The notes beneath the pieces are model-generated. The model searched no databases, was not told the DNA's origin, and was given only the letters and a program-made list of their open reading frames with translations. A stretch of 64,000 nt of DNA. Origin: Symbiodinium natans. Taxonomy: Eukaryota > Sar > Dinophyceae > Suessiales > Symbiodiniaceae. Location: assembly GCA_905221605.1 (NCBI GenBank), contig CAJNDS010002543.1:1-64000 (forward strand), given 5' to 3'. This document shows positions 10,964 to 24,856 of this stretch, one piece after another. The number at the start of each line of letters is the position of its first letter. The stretch's first letter is position 1. A program made the position numbers and the translations under genes.

Positions 10964-13781
10964 CGGCGATTAGCATGCCAGGCCTGCTCCGCACTGCGGA
11001 AGCGAAGGTAATCCTCAGGAGCAGCTGCGAGGCTCCAGGCCTCCGCAAAAAGACGGTCAAAGCTACCTAGGATTTAGGGTTCAGGGTTTAGGGTAGGCAG
11101 CGACTTTCTAGACAAAAGCAAGGTGCTCTTCGCGTGGTATTCGCCTGAATGATGTTGTCTAAAGGCAAGAGCAAGAAGGTGGCAACCCAGGTGGACTTCA
11201 AAAACAAGCTGCCGGGCATCCGAAAGAAACCACGCAGCTCCGAAAGCAAGATCCTACCCCTGAAGACAGATAGCCCTTCTCGCCGACTCTTGCTCTTTAC
11301 ACTCAGCTGGCAAGTGCTTTCGGACCCAAAAACTACTTCAAAGCAACCCTAAACCCTAAGCCCTAAATCCTCAACCCTAAACCCTAAACGGCCCTAAACC
11401 CGAGACCCTACAGTGAAACCTTACCTGGCGCTGGATGTCCACCGGGAACATCAGGTGAGCATCGCAGACCTCGCGCTTTCGTGGCTTTCAGGCACGTTGT
11501 ACAGTGCACCCAGAGCTCAACCAGCTGAAAATGAACCAGCCTACCCCAACAAAGAAACTCCTGAGTTCTGTACACGGGTTTAGGGTTTAGGGTTAGGGTT
11601 TAGGGCAAATTTCGTGAATGGTTCGAAGTTTGGGATTCCACACTTGGTCGAGCCGGCCTCGGGGGCAGCGAGCCAAGCTTCGACGGCTTCGCTGGTGGCC
11701 TCGTGCAAGCAGCTGCAATCAGGTTCTTCAACCCTAAACCCTAAACCCTAAACCCTAAACCCTAATTCTGAAGCCTAAACCCTAAACCCTAAAGGTTGGA
11801 ACTGCCGTGTTGCTGCGTTGCAGGGCCAGTCGTTACACCATTCCCTGAGCAACAGTCCCTAAACATGCATGGAGCTCCGGCAAGCACAGCGCTGTGCTGC
11901 GGCCACACACCTTGCACCCAAAACTCTAGCCGGCCCGCAGGAAACCTCAAAAATGATAAACCCCCTCAGCCAAGAACTCAACACGTCAAACCTGCACACA
12001 AATATGCTCGCACAATGCCCCAGGGCGTTTGTGTGACACAGACTTGTCTGCGATGCGAGCTCTGTGGGTCATGCCGTTCACACATGGATGCTATTCCCAT
12101 GCGTCGCAACTGCCTTCTGCAGATCGATGTGCCCTTTTGCCGAGCCACCACCTGGGTAACAGGCGCTGAAGATTTTGCAGCGGGGGTTCATATGCCCGCT
12201 CCTTTGAAAAAGGGTGAAGACAAGGGGAACTTTGCAAGCGCAGTCTGGATCCTATGGCCGAAGCCCCATGACCACCAGCAGCGTTTCCGAAGCAGTCATG
12301 CGCACATGCGCGACAACGACAACGACACCGGCAATTACAATGACAACGACAACACACAGTGAACAACCAACAACATGTTGGCAACAAACGAACAGCAATA
12401 GCAGCAGCAACAACAACGACGACGACGAGGACGATTACGAGGATGAGGCAGCAGCAGCAACAGCAACAGCAGCAACATCAGCAACAGCAGCAACCACAGT
12501 GACCACGACGATGGCAGCCGCAACCACAAACATGGTGATCAGTGGCTATAGTAGCACTACGTAATGCGCAAGCCGCTGCTAGCTATTGCTAATGCTCTCA
12601 TGCTACTACGGATAATCAAGAGTAACCCTACAAGAGCATTCCTGCATCCCCACTGCCAGTCTCTTCAGCCCCAACCCACAAACTTGCTGAATCCCTTCCC
12701 CTCCAGGCCGCGGTCCAAGGACAAATCGGCGAGGGCATCGTAGCAGGCAAGGCAGTCTCCGAGGCAGTGGAGGGAGCCCTGCGGGCCACCGGTTCAGGGA
12801 AGCTGTCGTCTGAAGCCCGAAGCCGCATCACTCGAAAATTCCCCTAGGGTTCTTTGTTACATCGACCATCATAAGCTCACAATCCTTGGGTCCTGTATCA
12901 TGTAGGGGCCTCAATAATTAGAATAGGGTTTTGGTTATGATAGTATAATTACAAAGGGACCATATGGAATACTATGTAGTATGTTTCGGCCCGTCGCACA
13001 GCGATTCTTTGCCTCGCGCTGGCCAAGGAAAGACCTGAGCACCGGACGCTGAAAAACCGCGCTGATTGACCGGAAGCTTCCCGACGTGCACGTTTTGCAG
13101 GCCCTCTTGGTCAATGATCATCTTTTAGATACGCATGCTTGTTTCAAGGTTTCAAGTAGAGGTCCCAACCTTAGAGGTCTCTGGAAAGGCTCAAAAACGC
13201 TCACATGCCGCGCCAGGATTGAGGATTCTGATGCGGCCTTCAGGACTGATACTATTGAGGGTGTAACTCTTGTGGCATTGGGGAGTCATGGCAGCCCCGA
13301 AACAAGAAAGAAGCGAAGACTGAACTGTCTGTACTGCGGGATGTGCATCTGCTCGCCAGCCTAGAACACAACTGCCTACACCTGAGGAACCAACTCTTAC
13401 AACTTGGCAGCCATCAAAGCACGCCAAGCTAGTGTACAGATACTGGCTTGCAAGAACACCCAAGTCGCGACCACTGTCGCCAAAACCTAGGCCATGGCCT
13501 CTAGACTCCTATTTCGACCTGAAGTGTGCCCTGAAAGGACCCTGAAACTCGCCACATCTGCGTAGCAACCATAACTCAGCAAACGCTGCCTGCTCCACTG
13601 ACTGGGTACCTCACATCCCCGGAAACTTCAACGAACTCATTCCGAAACCTTCAAGCACAAATACGCTGAAGGCTTTGGAGACGCTGTCCGACCCCTAGAT
13701 TCTACCAGGGCTCGGCTCCTCAGCACAGACGGTGGTCCCAAAAAGCAGCGCGGAGGCCGCCAGCAGAGGCGCCGCACCCAT
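10963..13781 (-). CDS. signal-peptide protein of unknown function, split gene, incomplete
   Basis: The first exon is 13781-13706: an ATG opens MGAAPLLAASALLFGTTVCA, a typical signal peptide, followed by EEPSP and a GT donor. Further minus-strand exons fit acceptor/donor rules: 12756-12680 (CLACYDALADLSLDRGLEGK), 11712-11658 (CLHEATSEAVEAWLAAPE), 11469-11425 (VCDAHLMFPVDIQRQ, with a gtaagg donor) and about 11061-10963 (FDRLFAEAWSLAAAPEDYLR). The junction 12680 to 11712 needs an alternative GA donor or one more exon, so the model is provisional. The protein should enter the secretory pathway. I recognise no domain. The 3' end is not placed, and telomere-like arrays fill the introns. Confidence 0.5.
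12912..12995. repeat. second short dispersed repeat, copy B
   Basis: It contains AATTAGAATAGGGTTTTGG and AGGGACCATATGG, matching 4777-4860. It is intronic or intergenic on the upstream side of the 12756-12680 exon. Confidence 0.55.
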
Positions 13782-16700
13782 GGCTGTTTAGGGCTTAGGG
13801 TTTAGGGGTTAGGGTTTAGGGTTCAGGGTTTAGGGCTTAGGGTTTGGCCGAAAACGCAGCGTCGAAATCTACGAGTATATGAGCGATTCACAGCCGCCTC
13901 GATCCTATTGGGTAGTTGATCTCAAACTTTGCGAGCAACGAGTGTGGGTCAACCTCACCTGCATTTCACCCTCTTCTTTGAGCAGCAGCAGCTACAGAAG
14001 CAGACGAAGTCACAATTGTCTTGCTTTGCACTTCAAGCCTAGCTGGTAAGACCGCGAGAAACTGCGCAATAACCCCAAACTGTTTGGGGTCCCTTGCTTG
14101 GCGCCGATTCCTGTCGGTTTTTTTGGCTGGAGCTTATGCGAAACAAGGGCTTGAGGCCGCTCCAACTTCAATGCCACCTCCAGACTCCAAAACAGTTTTT
14201 GGGTTCAAGGGCTGAGGGTTCAGGGTTTAGGGTTTAGGGTTTTTCGGGTGCATTGTCCAGTATCTCAGGTCGTTGCCGCGAACCCCTTAACCCTTCCTGG
14301 TTGGGCATGGTCAGGCAAACTCCATGTTCGGACTAAGCTGCCAGTTCCTCAATCCAAAAAAGTTCAAACTTCGTACTGTTATTGACTAAACTTCAATCGC
14401 TTGGTTTAGGGTTTAGGGTTTAGGGGCTTAAACATCCGAAGTCCTGAGCTTCCTATAGGCCGTGACCCCAAGCAATAGACAACTCACCACTCTGCAGTTC
14501 TTTCGTTCAGCAGCTTGCGAACGACGGTGGTGCTTCCGCGTAATGCGCTGTGGTCGCCGAGGATCCCCTTCTGAAAGCTGGAAAACTAAAGAAGGCACCA
14601 AACTAGTTTAGGGTTTTAGGGTTTTAGGGTTTAGGGTTTGATTCTCTTTCACCTCCAGCATCCTGGAAGATGCAGCCCAGAGAATAACACATGACACTGG
14701 TCTAACTTTCCGTAGGCGCCTCGGAAAGCTTGCAGCTCTTGAAGAGCCAAGAAAAGCAAGAGGAAAACGATGGGTGCTCGAATGTCGCGACGCTACTGTC
14801 TGCATCGTCAGCTTTGGCTCAAGTACTTCAAAGTGTTGGAAACGGCTAAGTGGGACGAACGCCGAGTTCTCTTGACAGCCAGCACCTCGCGACATGCCGA
14901 ACTCAAAAGCGAAACGACTTCTGGATTGCAGGTGCGAGCCGAAGAACCGGCTCCTCAGTCGCACTGCGCCCATGCCTGCACTTCGGGTTCCTAATCGGGA
15001 AGAGGATTTTGGGGAATTGAACCTCAAATTGTGCACTGAAGCCCATCTCCACCACAGGTTCCGAGAAAGGCAAGAGCAGGTAGCAAGTTTCTTTACCTGG
15101 GCCGTGGCTCACCTAGATCGGCCAGCGCGAGGTTTTGGTATGGTTAGAAGAGAAGCACAAGCCTTGGAGCTAAAGCTCCATTCCCTACGGCCTGCACCCC
15201 GACATGCGTGCTCCTTTTTTTTTCAGGCCGGAGTGTAGCGGACAGTGCTCCGACAGGAACGTGAACTTTTGGAAGTCTGCTCCAAGCTTGCAGTTCTCCA
15301 GGGAAACTTGATGGACCGGAACTGATGCACGCATGGCCTCATTCTGATTCACAAACCCTAAACCCTAAACCCTAAACCCTAAACCCTAAACCCTAAACCC
15401 TAAACCCTAAACCCTAAACCCTAAACCCTAAACCCTAAACCACACAGAGCTTATGCATGTCTCATGTAGGGCCGAGTGCTTACGGCCGCACGCGCCCCAG
15501 ACACAGTGGAAGCCAGGGTTGGAACGGTTTAGGGTTTAGGGTTTAGGGTTTGAGAGAGAGAGAGGGAGGGAGAGAGAGAGAGAGAGAGCTAGCTTGTGGC
15601 ATATCGCTCCGCCGAGCCGCATGCTAAGCCTCATTCCCATTCCTCCAACCCCCGAAAACCCAAAGCATGCATGTGTCGCAACAGGCCACAAGCTTCAGAG
15701 TGGCCTTTCACCCCTCAAAACAGAATTCAAATCTCGCCGCCAACCGCAACCACTCCCCCGTAGAGCCTGTGAAACCTGCTCACCAGCTCGCAATGCACAT
15801 CTACCTGACACTATGGGCTCTTGTCATGTAAGGAGGTTCGGGCCATGGACTCTGCAAGGCCTTGAAGGCAAAACATCAAGGGACGACAGGACAGTGTCAG
15901 TATCCGGGCTTCTGTGCAGAGGTTGCGTGTTTCATGTTTCAGGAGCTAAACACACCTCCTGCTGAGTGTACGGTGTCTGTGCATTAACGCGGCCATGTGG
16001 GGGGGGAGAGGGTTTTAGAAGTGCATCAACTTCAAGCCGGGGGCAGCCACTCACAAAAGCAAGCTGGATCCTTAAGCTAAAAACCTTGCAGGGCCCCAGC
16101 CATAAACAACAACTGTGCATCCTTCAAACTCCTCCAAACCAAACAAACCCAGAAACCATGCCCTTCACCTTCATAAGCCCCCTCAATCCAAATTCCGGTG
16201 CGCCCTTTTCCTGGTGACACCGGCCGTAGGCTGTGAAGTTACAGCCACCCGAACCCGCAAGTTGCTGCCCAAGCTTCTTGTTGTTCAAGGCTGCAACACC
16301 TGCGGACTGTTCAGCTTCGACACAAACTGCTCAAGGCACCATACGGCAGATATGCTTAAAACTGCCCACATCTATGCCCTGTGTTGCAACATCCGCGTCT
16401 TGCATGCACTTCGTCCACGGGTTGCTATTACTCCTCAAACAGGGCAGCTTTGTGCGGCTCTATCGTTCGAAGCAAGGGCCTAGTTGACGCGACCGCACGC
16501 ATCTCTTGCACATGTGGTCAGCCCATTCCGCCATGAAAGTATACAACCGAACAAAGCTTGAACTGATAAATTCACGCGCTATGCACTCTTCTAGATATGT
16601 TTCTGTTGTTACTGGTAGACAATATAGGCGCAACTGATGTTGCTGTCTCGCTCTTGCTGCTTTCACTACCAGCTTCAATTGGAATTGGCAATGGTGTTTC

Positions 16701-17318
16701 AGTTGCGGTTGTTGTGAACATAATGAAACATTCACGAAGCAAGGGTCCTGCTGAAGAGGACACACAAGCAGCAACTTGCAGGGTGTTTTCGGACACATCA
16801 GTGCGAATACAGCACGGCAATGCTGGGTGGTCATGACAGTGGCGGCGACAAAGCATCAGATAAGACAAGGACGATACAGACATTCTGCACTAATTGAGAA
16901 CTTGAGCACTCTATTGCAATCTGTTGCACTGCTGCCAAAACATACAACATAAGGCGTCCAGCCTAGGATGCCCCTTAAAACCCCTCTGAAAAATATTCTT
17001 GAGTATGATCCTCTTAAACCCAACAAGGGAAAATTATAAACTGTCCCGAGGGCCTACGGACTAAGCCAAGCCAAAAAATGTCTCAATTAGGGTCCCCCCG
17101 CTCCTGCCACCACCACAAGTGGCAAAGAAATCAAAGGAAATGGTACATTCCCCCCGTCCCCACCCCCCCGTCCCCACCCCCCCGCCCCCCACCCCCACTC
17201 GCCCTCCCCCCCCCCCGCCCCCCCCAACAAATTTTCCTATCGGAGTGCGTCAACCCCCAGCCTAAAAGACCCAGACCTGAACCCCCAACAGCCGGAACGT
17301 GAACTCGGAGCAAGCTGC
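13782..17318. other. non-coding stretch between the signal-peptide gene and PGK
   Basis: It holds telomere-like arrays of both orientations (13788-13842, 14213-14241, 14403-14424, 14607-14640, 15353-15440, 15528-15552), a (GA)n run at 15553-15588 and a C-rich tract near 17147-17225. The missing last exon of PGK, only a few codons, must lie somewhere on the minus strand here. I could not identify it. Confidence 0.5.
15353..15440. repeat. telomere-like (CCCTAAA)n array
   Basis: About twelve uninterrupted copies of the plant-type telomere unit, far from any visible chromosome end. Confidence 0.95.
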
Positions 17319-19958
17319 CTGGAAGCTCCTTGCCCTCCAGGAGCTCGAGGGAAGCACCACCACCGGTGCTGCAGTGGGTGACCTGCTTTGTCAAAGTCAC
17401 AGCTTTCCCTTCGGATCGGGTTTAGGGTTTAGGGTTTAGGGTTTAGAGTTTAGGGTTTAGGGCACAAGGTGTCTCAGCGATGGGTGCAAGGTTCCATTGA
17501 TTCAGGTTCATACTTGGCATGGGGTGCGGTGTGCCAGAGGGGCGGGCTGTTACACCGTTCGACGGGACACCGGCTTCCGAGGCGGCCTGTGATCTTGAAC
17601 AAGTTTAGCCGTTCGGTTTAGGGTTTAGGGTTTAGGGTTTAAGGTTTAGGGTTTAGGGTAATTTAGGGTTTAGGGTTTAGGGTTTAGGGTTTAGGGTTTA
17701 GGGTTTAGGGTTTAGGGTTTGCACGACAAGTGCATACACATGGATTTGGGATGCGCAGCTCGAGCGTCGAGACCGCTCTTACCTCACGAGTCTGTTCTGT
17801 TCCCAACCTGGACACCCCCAATCCAATACTACACAAGCCCGGATCTCCAGACGGCGTACAGGGTTTAGGGTTTAGGGTTTAGGGTTTAGCAGCCTTGTCT
17901 TCAGTACCGTACTTTTTGCAGGCTGTCGCAGTGTCGCCACCGCCAATGACCTGAAACCGGTGATGTTCGGTGATGTTCAAGGAGTTCAAGGCTTCATTCT
18001 CGCACCCAAATCATGATGCTAGAGATCCATTGATTCGCTCAAGTGCTTGAGGGGCACTTTTCAAGCTTTGACCAGGAAATTGACCTACGACTGCCGATGG
18101 CACTCTCGACATCCATGCTCCCGGAGACGATGGCAGACGTGGCCCACACATACCCGCCCACACATACCCACACTAAATTTATGAGCGCAGTTTGGGTCTC
18201 GTTCACAAACTTTACACCTTGTCAGAAGGCCCCTAAACATCCCCGAATACAACTCGATTCGCCGAATCTCGCCGATGAATCCATCCATGCGGCTGTGATA
18301 ACGCCGGCGGCTGTCGCCTCGACGACGGCGTCCATCAGTTTCTTGGTGCCTTGTGCTGGATCCAGGCGTTTAAGGAATCCAAGTGCCCACACAATGCAAC
18401 GTATTCCACTCGCTGCACCTCCCCCTGAGCGGCTGAAGCGATTCAGAAATGTTCGGAGTCTACAGCTACATCTTAACAGGAGCCTTCATGACAAGGAGTG
18501 CGGGTTTGTGAGACAATCCACCGAGGCCTCGGGCCGAAGGTGCCCCAAAACCCTTTTTCCCACCCCGTTTTTTGCCTCACATGGGTTCTCCTCCCTTCCC
18601 CCTTCCTCCCCCCCCCCCCCCCCAACTATAGGATATTCGTGCACCGGGCGCAGGCCGAGGCGGGTCGCGTAGCGTTAAAATTATGCTTTATGGACAAGTT
18701 TGGGTTCTTTTGAGAGGTGATATTCTTGAGACATACCGTAAGCAAAATGAACAGGTGCTTGCGAGGCGATGTATTCGTGAGTATTGTCACAAGGTTAACG
18801 AGGTCAAGACGGCATGGCCACATGAAAGCGTGAGAGTCGTAAACCATGCCAGTTGCAGTTGCTGCAGGTTTGGAGCTTGCAGGTACAGCACGTGGAAGTG
18901 ACCAAAAACATGCGTTTTTGTACAGCCACAGAAAGCCACAAGAGGGGAGAGAATGTAAGGAGACTTTTGGAAAAGAGCTCCTGTACAAGAACACAGTTTT
19001 CTGCCTGTCGAACACTTCGCTCGTGAAGACATGAACCCAAAACAGCAACACGACGGACCCGCACCGCGAAATATGCAGAGACTTCGTATGGATGCTGGGC
19101 CCTACGAGGCCTGCTTGGCGAACACAAGCCTGACATCCCCAACTTCTGACCAGAACTGACCCCAACATGCCTGAATGTCCAGGGCTGTTGGAAACGCTCC
19201 AATTTCACAAGCTTTGTGGACTTTAGAACCGGTTTGGCTGGAACCCCCAAACTAGAAATAGTGTTGAAACTGGACAGTTCGAGCCTTTAACCCTGAGCTT
19301 CAAAGACATTCCGAAACACCACACCCCTCAACCTAGATGTCTGGTGGTTGCTTCTTTCGACATTTGCTCCTTTCGGGCTGGGATGCCAATCTCGAACTTG
19401 GACATCTCGAAGACGCCCATGGGGCCGTTCCAGATGATGGTCTTGGATTCTGCCACGGCCTCGACAACTTCAACAATTAGATAACACCACTGATGCAAAC
19501 ACAGGCAACACAATTCACCGGCAACAACAGCAGCAACAGCAACCCCCACCACCAACACTACAACGACAGATGTAAACCACCAGCAGCTTTACTTGGCAAA
19601 GAGCTGGGTATGGCCGTCCTGAGAAACCTGCTGCCCGCGTCATGATACGGTTCGGCGGTGTATTCGCCGGCGTGGAGAGGCCTAGAGCAGTGAGTAGTGG
19701 CCGCCGTATTGCGCCGTTTTCCGGTGCAGTCACCGGCCTGAGATGCCCGCCGGCCGCTAAACGGCCACCGATGTTTTGCGTAATGGCCGGTACATGGCCG
19801 CTCTCTGTCCTCTCTTTCCTGTCCTTCTAGCTCTTCTCGTATCTGTCCTCTCATCTGTCCTGTCTCCTTTCCTGCTATCTCTCCTCATATCTTGCATACC
19901 TGTCCTCGTTCCTGTCCTATCTCCTGTCATGTCCTCCTATCTCGCTGAGTGGAGACGA

Positions 19959-20015
<57 letters not shown>

Positions 20016-20164
20016 CAGAAGAGAGAGAGAGAGAGAGAGAAGAGAGAGAGAAGAGAGAGAGAAGAGAGAGAGAAGAGAGAGAGAAGAGAGAGAAGAGAGA
20101 GAAGAGAGAGAGAAGAGAGAGAGAAGAGAGAGAGAGAGAACAGAGAGAGAAGAGAGCGAGAGAG

Positions 20165-20232
<68 letters not shown>

Positions 20233-23200
20233 GAGAGAGAGAAGAGAGGGGGGAGAGAGAGGAGAGAGAGGAGAGAGAGGAGAGAGAGGAGAGAGAGGAG
20301 AGAGAGGAGAGAGAGGAGAGAGAGGAGAAAGAGGAGAGAGACGAGAGAGACGAGAGAGACGAGAGAGACGAGAGAGACGAGACGAGAGAGAAGACAGAGA
20401 GAGAGAGCGAGAAAAGTGTGATGTCTCCGAGAGGATGGAGGAAGGGAGAGGCAGCAACTCGGGCGGTGAGGGCCCAAAATTCAAAAGGGCTAAATCAACA
20501 ACCACCACCAACAACAGCAGCGGCAACAGCGGCAGCAACAGAAACAAAAAGGACAAAACCAGCAACAACAAGAAGAACAATTACAACAAGGAACGCAACA
20601 ACAACAATCACAAAGGTAACAGACAAGAACAAACAATGCCTTGGCAACTATTTGAACAATCAGTAACAGTTAAACACAAATCATGTTGACATTAAATACT
20701 CTTTTTAACTGTTTCATGTGTTCATCTAATATCTTGGAACCCCTCTGGCCTTGGCGTTCAGCTCGACCGACTTAGGGCCGCAGTCCAGGCCCATGAAGCC
20801 TCAGCGATTCCAAGACCCTAAACCCTAAACTTTACCCTAAACCCTAAACCCTAAACCCTAAACCCTAAACCCTAAGCATGGCTCATGGCTCTGCGATTTT
20901 GGGGCTCACGATCTTAGGGGTACCCTATTGGGTCCTTATTGCAAGGGGATCCTACTATTTTAGGGGTATATTCAGGGTCCCTTACGAGTATAATCGTAAG
21001 CCCCCCTTTTGGTCTTCAGGAGGAGGCTAGGGCATCTGCGCAACCAAGTACTAGTAGCCATGGAAGGACGAAACCAACAAAGCATTTTTTGCTACATCCT
21101 CTTCGTGGTGAACCTTTGTGTTGCTTCAGAACCTGCGTGCAATTCATCCCGGCTTTGGCTGTTCACTCAGCTGCAGCCATTTGGTTGTATTTTCACCCGT
21201 GTGGCGAGAAACTTTCGGAGTTGCAATCTAAACTTAGTGAACTTTGTTCAGGAAACCTTTAGCCATAAGCAGTGCAAGCACAGATCTATAGTTGAACACC
21301 GGTGAAACAGCCTTAAGCATGGCTTTGCTTGGCTTCAGCCCGTGGCTGAGGTGGCTGGGGCAGAGGGCTGTTCATTAACTCCATGTCCATTCCGCCTACA
21401 CGAGGAGCCACAGAGCACTTCGTGTCAGAAATTCCTATGACCCATCTCCTGTCAGGCTTCCTTGCAGACATTGCTGCTTACAGCTGGGTTCGAGTCAGCA
21501 GCTACTTGCAGCAAGCTCTTCCAACTCCTCCACAGTACTGGAAGAGTAGTCAATTCCGACCCATTGCGAGATCTGACAGCTTCTGCAAGCAAATTAACAC
21601 CTCAAGTACTTCTTGAATGAAGGCTCCATGATGTGCCTGCTGCTAGGAAATCACTGAGGCGAGATCAAGCACCATAAACGACATAAACAACAAGTCGGAC
21701 GAAGATGGTCATGCTGTACTATGTAGGATTTGTCGAGCACGTCGCACGAGCCCTCGTGAAACACTTCAGTATCCGCCCAGTGGTCTACGCAGGTGTGGCA
21801 ATCTTCAGTAGTATTTCGCACATGGTCGAGCTCAGGATGTGATGCAGCCCAGTTGCCATCCGGAATGCCCTCTTCCTTCGTCACACCTGCGAGTATTAGG
21901 GCTTGCGATCTTGACTCTTTTGAGAAGGGCTTCGCAGCCAGCCTTTTGGGGGGCGTTTAGGGCAGAGACCCTTGTGCAGGTTGGTGCTTTAGGATTCAGG
22001 CATGGGCCCTACACGCACAACAAAATACCATCAGCATTTGTTTGTCCATTTGAAACCTTTATCGTGTCTGTCTTTTTCCTTATAAAAGATTCCTGAATGT
22101 AGAGCACAGTCAGTTTACACACACACACACAGAGCGCGATCTTATCTTCTCATGCTCCAGCCATATCCCTTATAGTAGGCCCAGGGTTCAAGGGTTTCCA
22201 GCCTTCCTTGATGTCACCATCCTCGCCAAACTTGGAGGAGCATGTGAAGTCAACGGGGAGGATGATCTCCACTCCTGGACTAATATTGAGGGTTTCCGAA
22301 TTAAGGGTACCTTATTGGGGGTCCTCACTTTAAGGTCGCTGATTATCGTAAACCCCCAAATCGCAGAGGGGAGGCAGGGGATCTGAAACTTTCGGATTGA
22401 GGATCAGACTGCTTGCCCTGGCTCTTAACTGCCGTTTTTTCGAACGCTTTCCTGCGCCCTTCAGCTGCGAGTTCTAGAGGCAGAAAGATTCAAATCCCCC
22501 CCCCCCCCCCAACCATATCACAGAATTGGGTCATCTGGATCGATGCAGGATGCTTTCCCTTGCCAAACCTCGACTTTGGCATTTCGTTCGGGCTTAGACT
22601 GCAAAGGCCCTTTCGTGCAGCTTCGCATGTGACGACCATCTGAAAGTTGAAGGGTGCTCGTCAACAACACCTTCAGGCATCAGAGCCAGTGCTCCGAGAT
22701 GATTCTGTCAAGCCACCGAGCTTCTCTGCCTTTGCCAGGATCTCAGGGACGATCTTGGCACCTGCTGCGGATTTTTTTCACGCGAATGCATCATGCTGTT
22801 TCGGCCAGTGCTCAGGCAACTAGTTTCCTGGCTTTCTCGTGACCACCATGACCACGCTTACTGTGAAACATACGAGTGGGGTTCAGGGTTTGGGGGGGAG
22901 AGGGGGATGGGGCAAGGGGGCAAGGGGGGGAGCGGCGAACCGCCCAAAGAGGGAGGGTCTCAGAGGATTCTTAACGTTCAATTGGGGGTGGCGGGACAGC
23001 GGGGATCGAGAACGCGGGGCCTGGGAACAAAAAAACACAGGCTCCCGATACAAGAAACCTTGAGACAACCAGCCGACATCAGGGTTTAGGGTTTAGGGTT
23101 TAAGGTTTAGGGTTTAGGGTAACAACTCGCGCAATCGTCTTGGTCTTGGCCCCAGGGGTAAACCCCATTCACATGCATGGAGCCGCTACAAGTAACATCC

Positions 23201-24825
23201 AGCATCAAGTAACATCCATGAACCCAGTTAACCCATTCGCTTTTCAACTATGAATGGGCTAATCCGTCAACCCATCAAGCCATTAGCCCAATATTCTGGG
23301 CCCTATAGGTATAAGTTAGGCCCGTAACTCTCTAATGCATGAACCATTCACCCCTTAACCCAATCCAATCGTGTCGGCCCAATGGTGAACGGGCTAACGG
23401 ATTAACCGTAATCCATTCAAAGAGCTCAAAGAGCCCCGGAAGCCTTATGATTGGGGCTGTTTATGGTCCAATCTAGGGTTTCGGGTTCACTACTCAGGGA
23501 GCTCGGTTTTCCGGCACCTTCCTCGTCATACAGGGAGGTTCCGATGGCCATGCTGTCCTTGACCTTCAGGAATGTATAGGCCATGCCGCCGCCAATGATC
23601 ATCTTGTTCACCTTTTGGGCTGGTTGAATTCCAGGTTTGCACTGAGTCGGTTCTGGAGGTTGCTTCGGGCTTGCAAGGATTGAAGGGCTCGGGGCTTGCA
23701 GAGTTTGGCAGCGTATAGATGGCTTTGTGGCAGAAGCTTTACAAACACCTGTCGAACATGTGGGTGGTTGTCACAATTGTGGTCCCTTTTTGGATCCCTA
23801 ACATAATGCGGCACCTAATATTTCGCGTACCCCAAAAGGGTGCGTGGCAGCAGCACCCGCACCTTGTCAAGCATGTTCATGATCAGCTGGATTTTGTCGC
23901 TGACCTGCACTGCACGCAATCTGCCTCATGAGGCTTTCTGGACGCTTGATTTGAAGATTGAACCCTAAACCCTAAACCCTAAACCCTAAACCCTAAACCC
24001 TAAACCCTATTATAAACCCCAAACCCTAAACCCTAAACCCTAAACCCTAAACGGTAGAGGAACAACATACTTCTAGTCTTCTGTGACGGATGATCCTGCC
24101 CGAGCTCTCGCCCCGCAGGATCAAGGAAAGAAAAAGGTCCTGCCAGTAACCTGTTGCTTCCTTCACCTACACTTAGGGTTTAGGGTTTAGGGTTTAGGGT
24201 TTAGGGTTTAGGGTTTAGGGTTTAGGGTTTAGGGTTTAGGGTTTAGGGTTTAGGGTTTGAGCAAGCTTGTGGGTTCGTAGCCCTTAAGGCGTAAGTGGGG
24301 ATGAGTTTGGGAGAGCTCAAGAATCGAGCTCCGACACCCTTGTCTCCACAAGCTCCTGCCATCCTAAACCCTCAATTTGCTGTAGACTTTAGGGATCGTA
24401 AGGTTTGGGACCTCGCGCTTCGGATTTCCCAAACTCTAAGCAAGTAGCATCTCAGCACGATGAATGGACGTCTGCATGAAGCTTGTGGCTCAACAAGCGG
24501 AGCAAGTGGAGACCCAAATAAAGGACGTGAGAGAGGTGAAGGCCAAAAAGAACAAATCTAAACTGAGTGCGGCTCCGCTAAGCTCCGCCCTAAACCCTAA
24601 ACCCTAAACCCCAAACCCCAAACCCCAAACCCGAAACCCTAAACCCCAAACCCCAAACCCTAAACCCCTTCACCGGCCTTCGCCCCACCCAGAATGGCCA
24701 ACACTGGCTTGGCAGGGTTGTCGAGAACCTTGGCAAAGGCCTCCAACTCCTTCGGGTATGAACTGCGCCATCTGTCAAGTTGTGCGGTCTCCTGCCCCCT
24801 CAATTCGATCTTGGGGGCCGTTCTG

Positions 24826-24856
<31 letters not shown>

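Noticed and set aside
12640-12846. Plus-strand reading AVQGQIGEGIVAGKAVSEAV ... ending TAG
   Set aside because: The minus-strand reading CLACYDALADLSLDRGLEGK fits a plausible acceptor and donor and the signal-peptide gene on that strand, so the plus frame is probably a shadow.
14806-14820. TTTGGCTCAAG on the plus strand, resembling the spliced-leader end
   Set aside because: Only 11 bases match and no plus-strand coding region follows, so chance is a sufficient explanation.
19776-20689. Long open frames of Arg/Glu or Leu/Ser repeats
   Set aside because: They are produced by the (GA)n microsatellite in a PGK intron.
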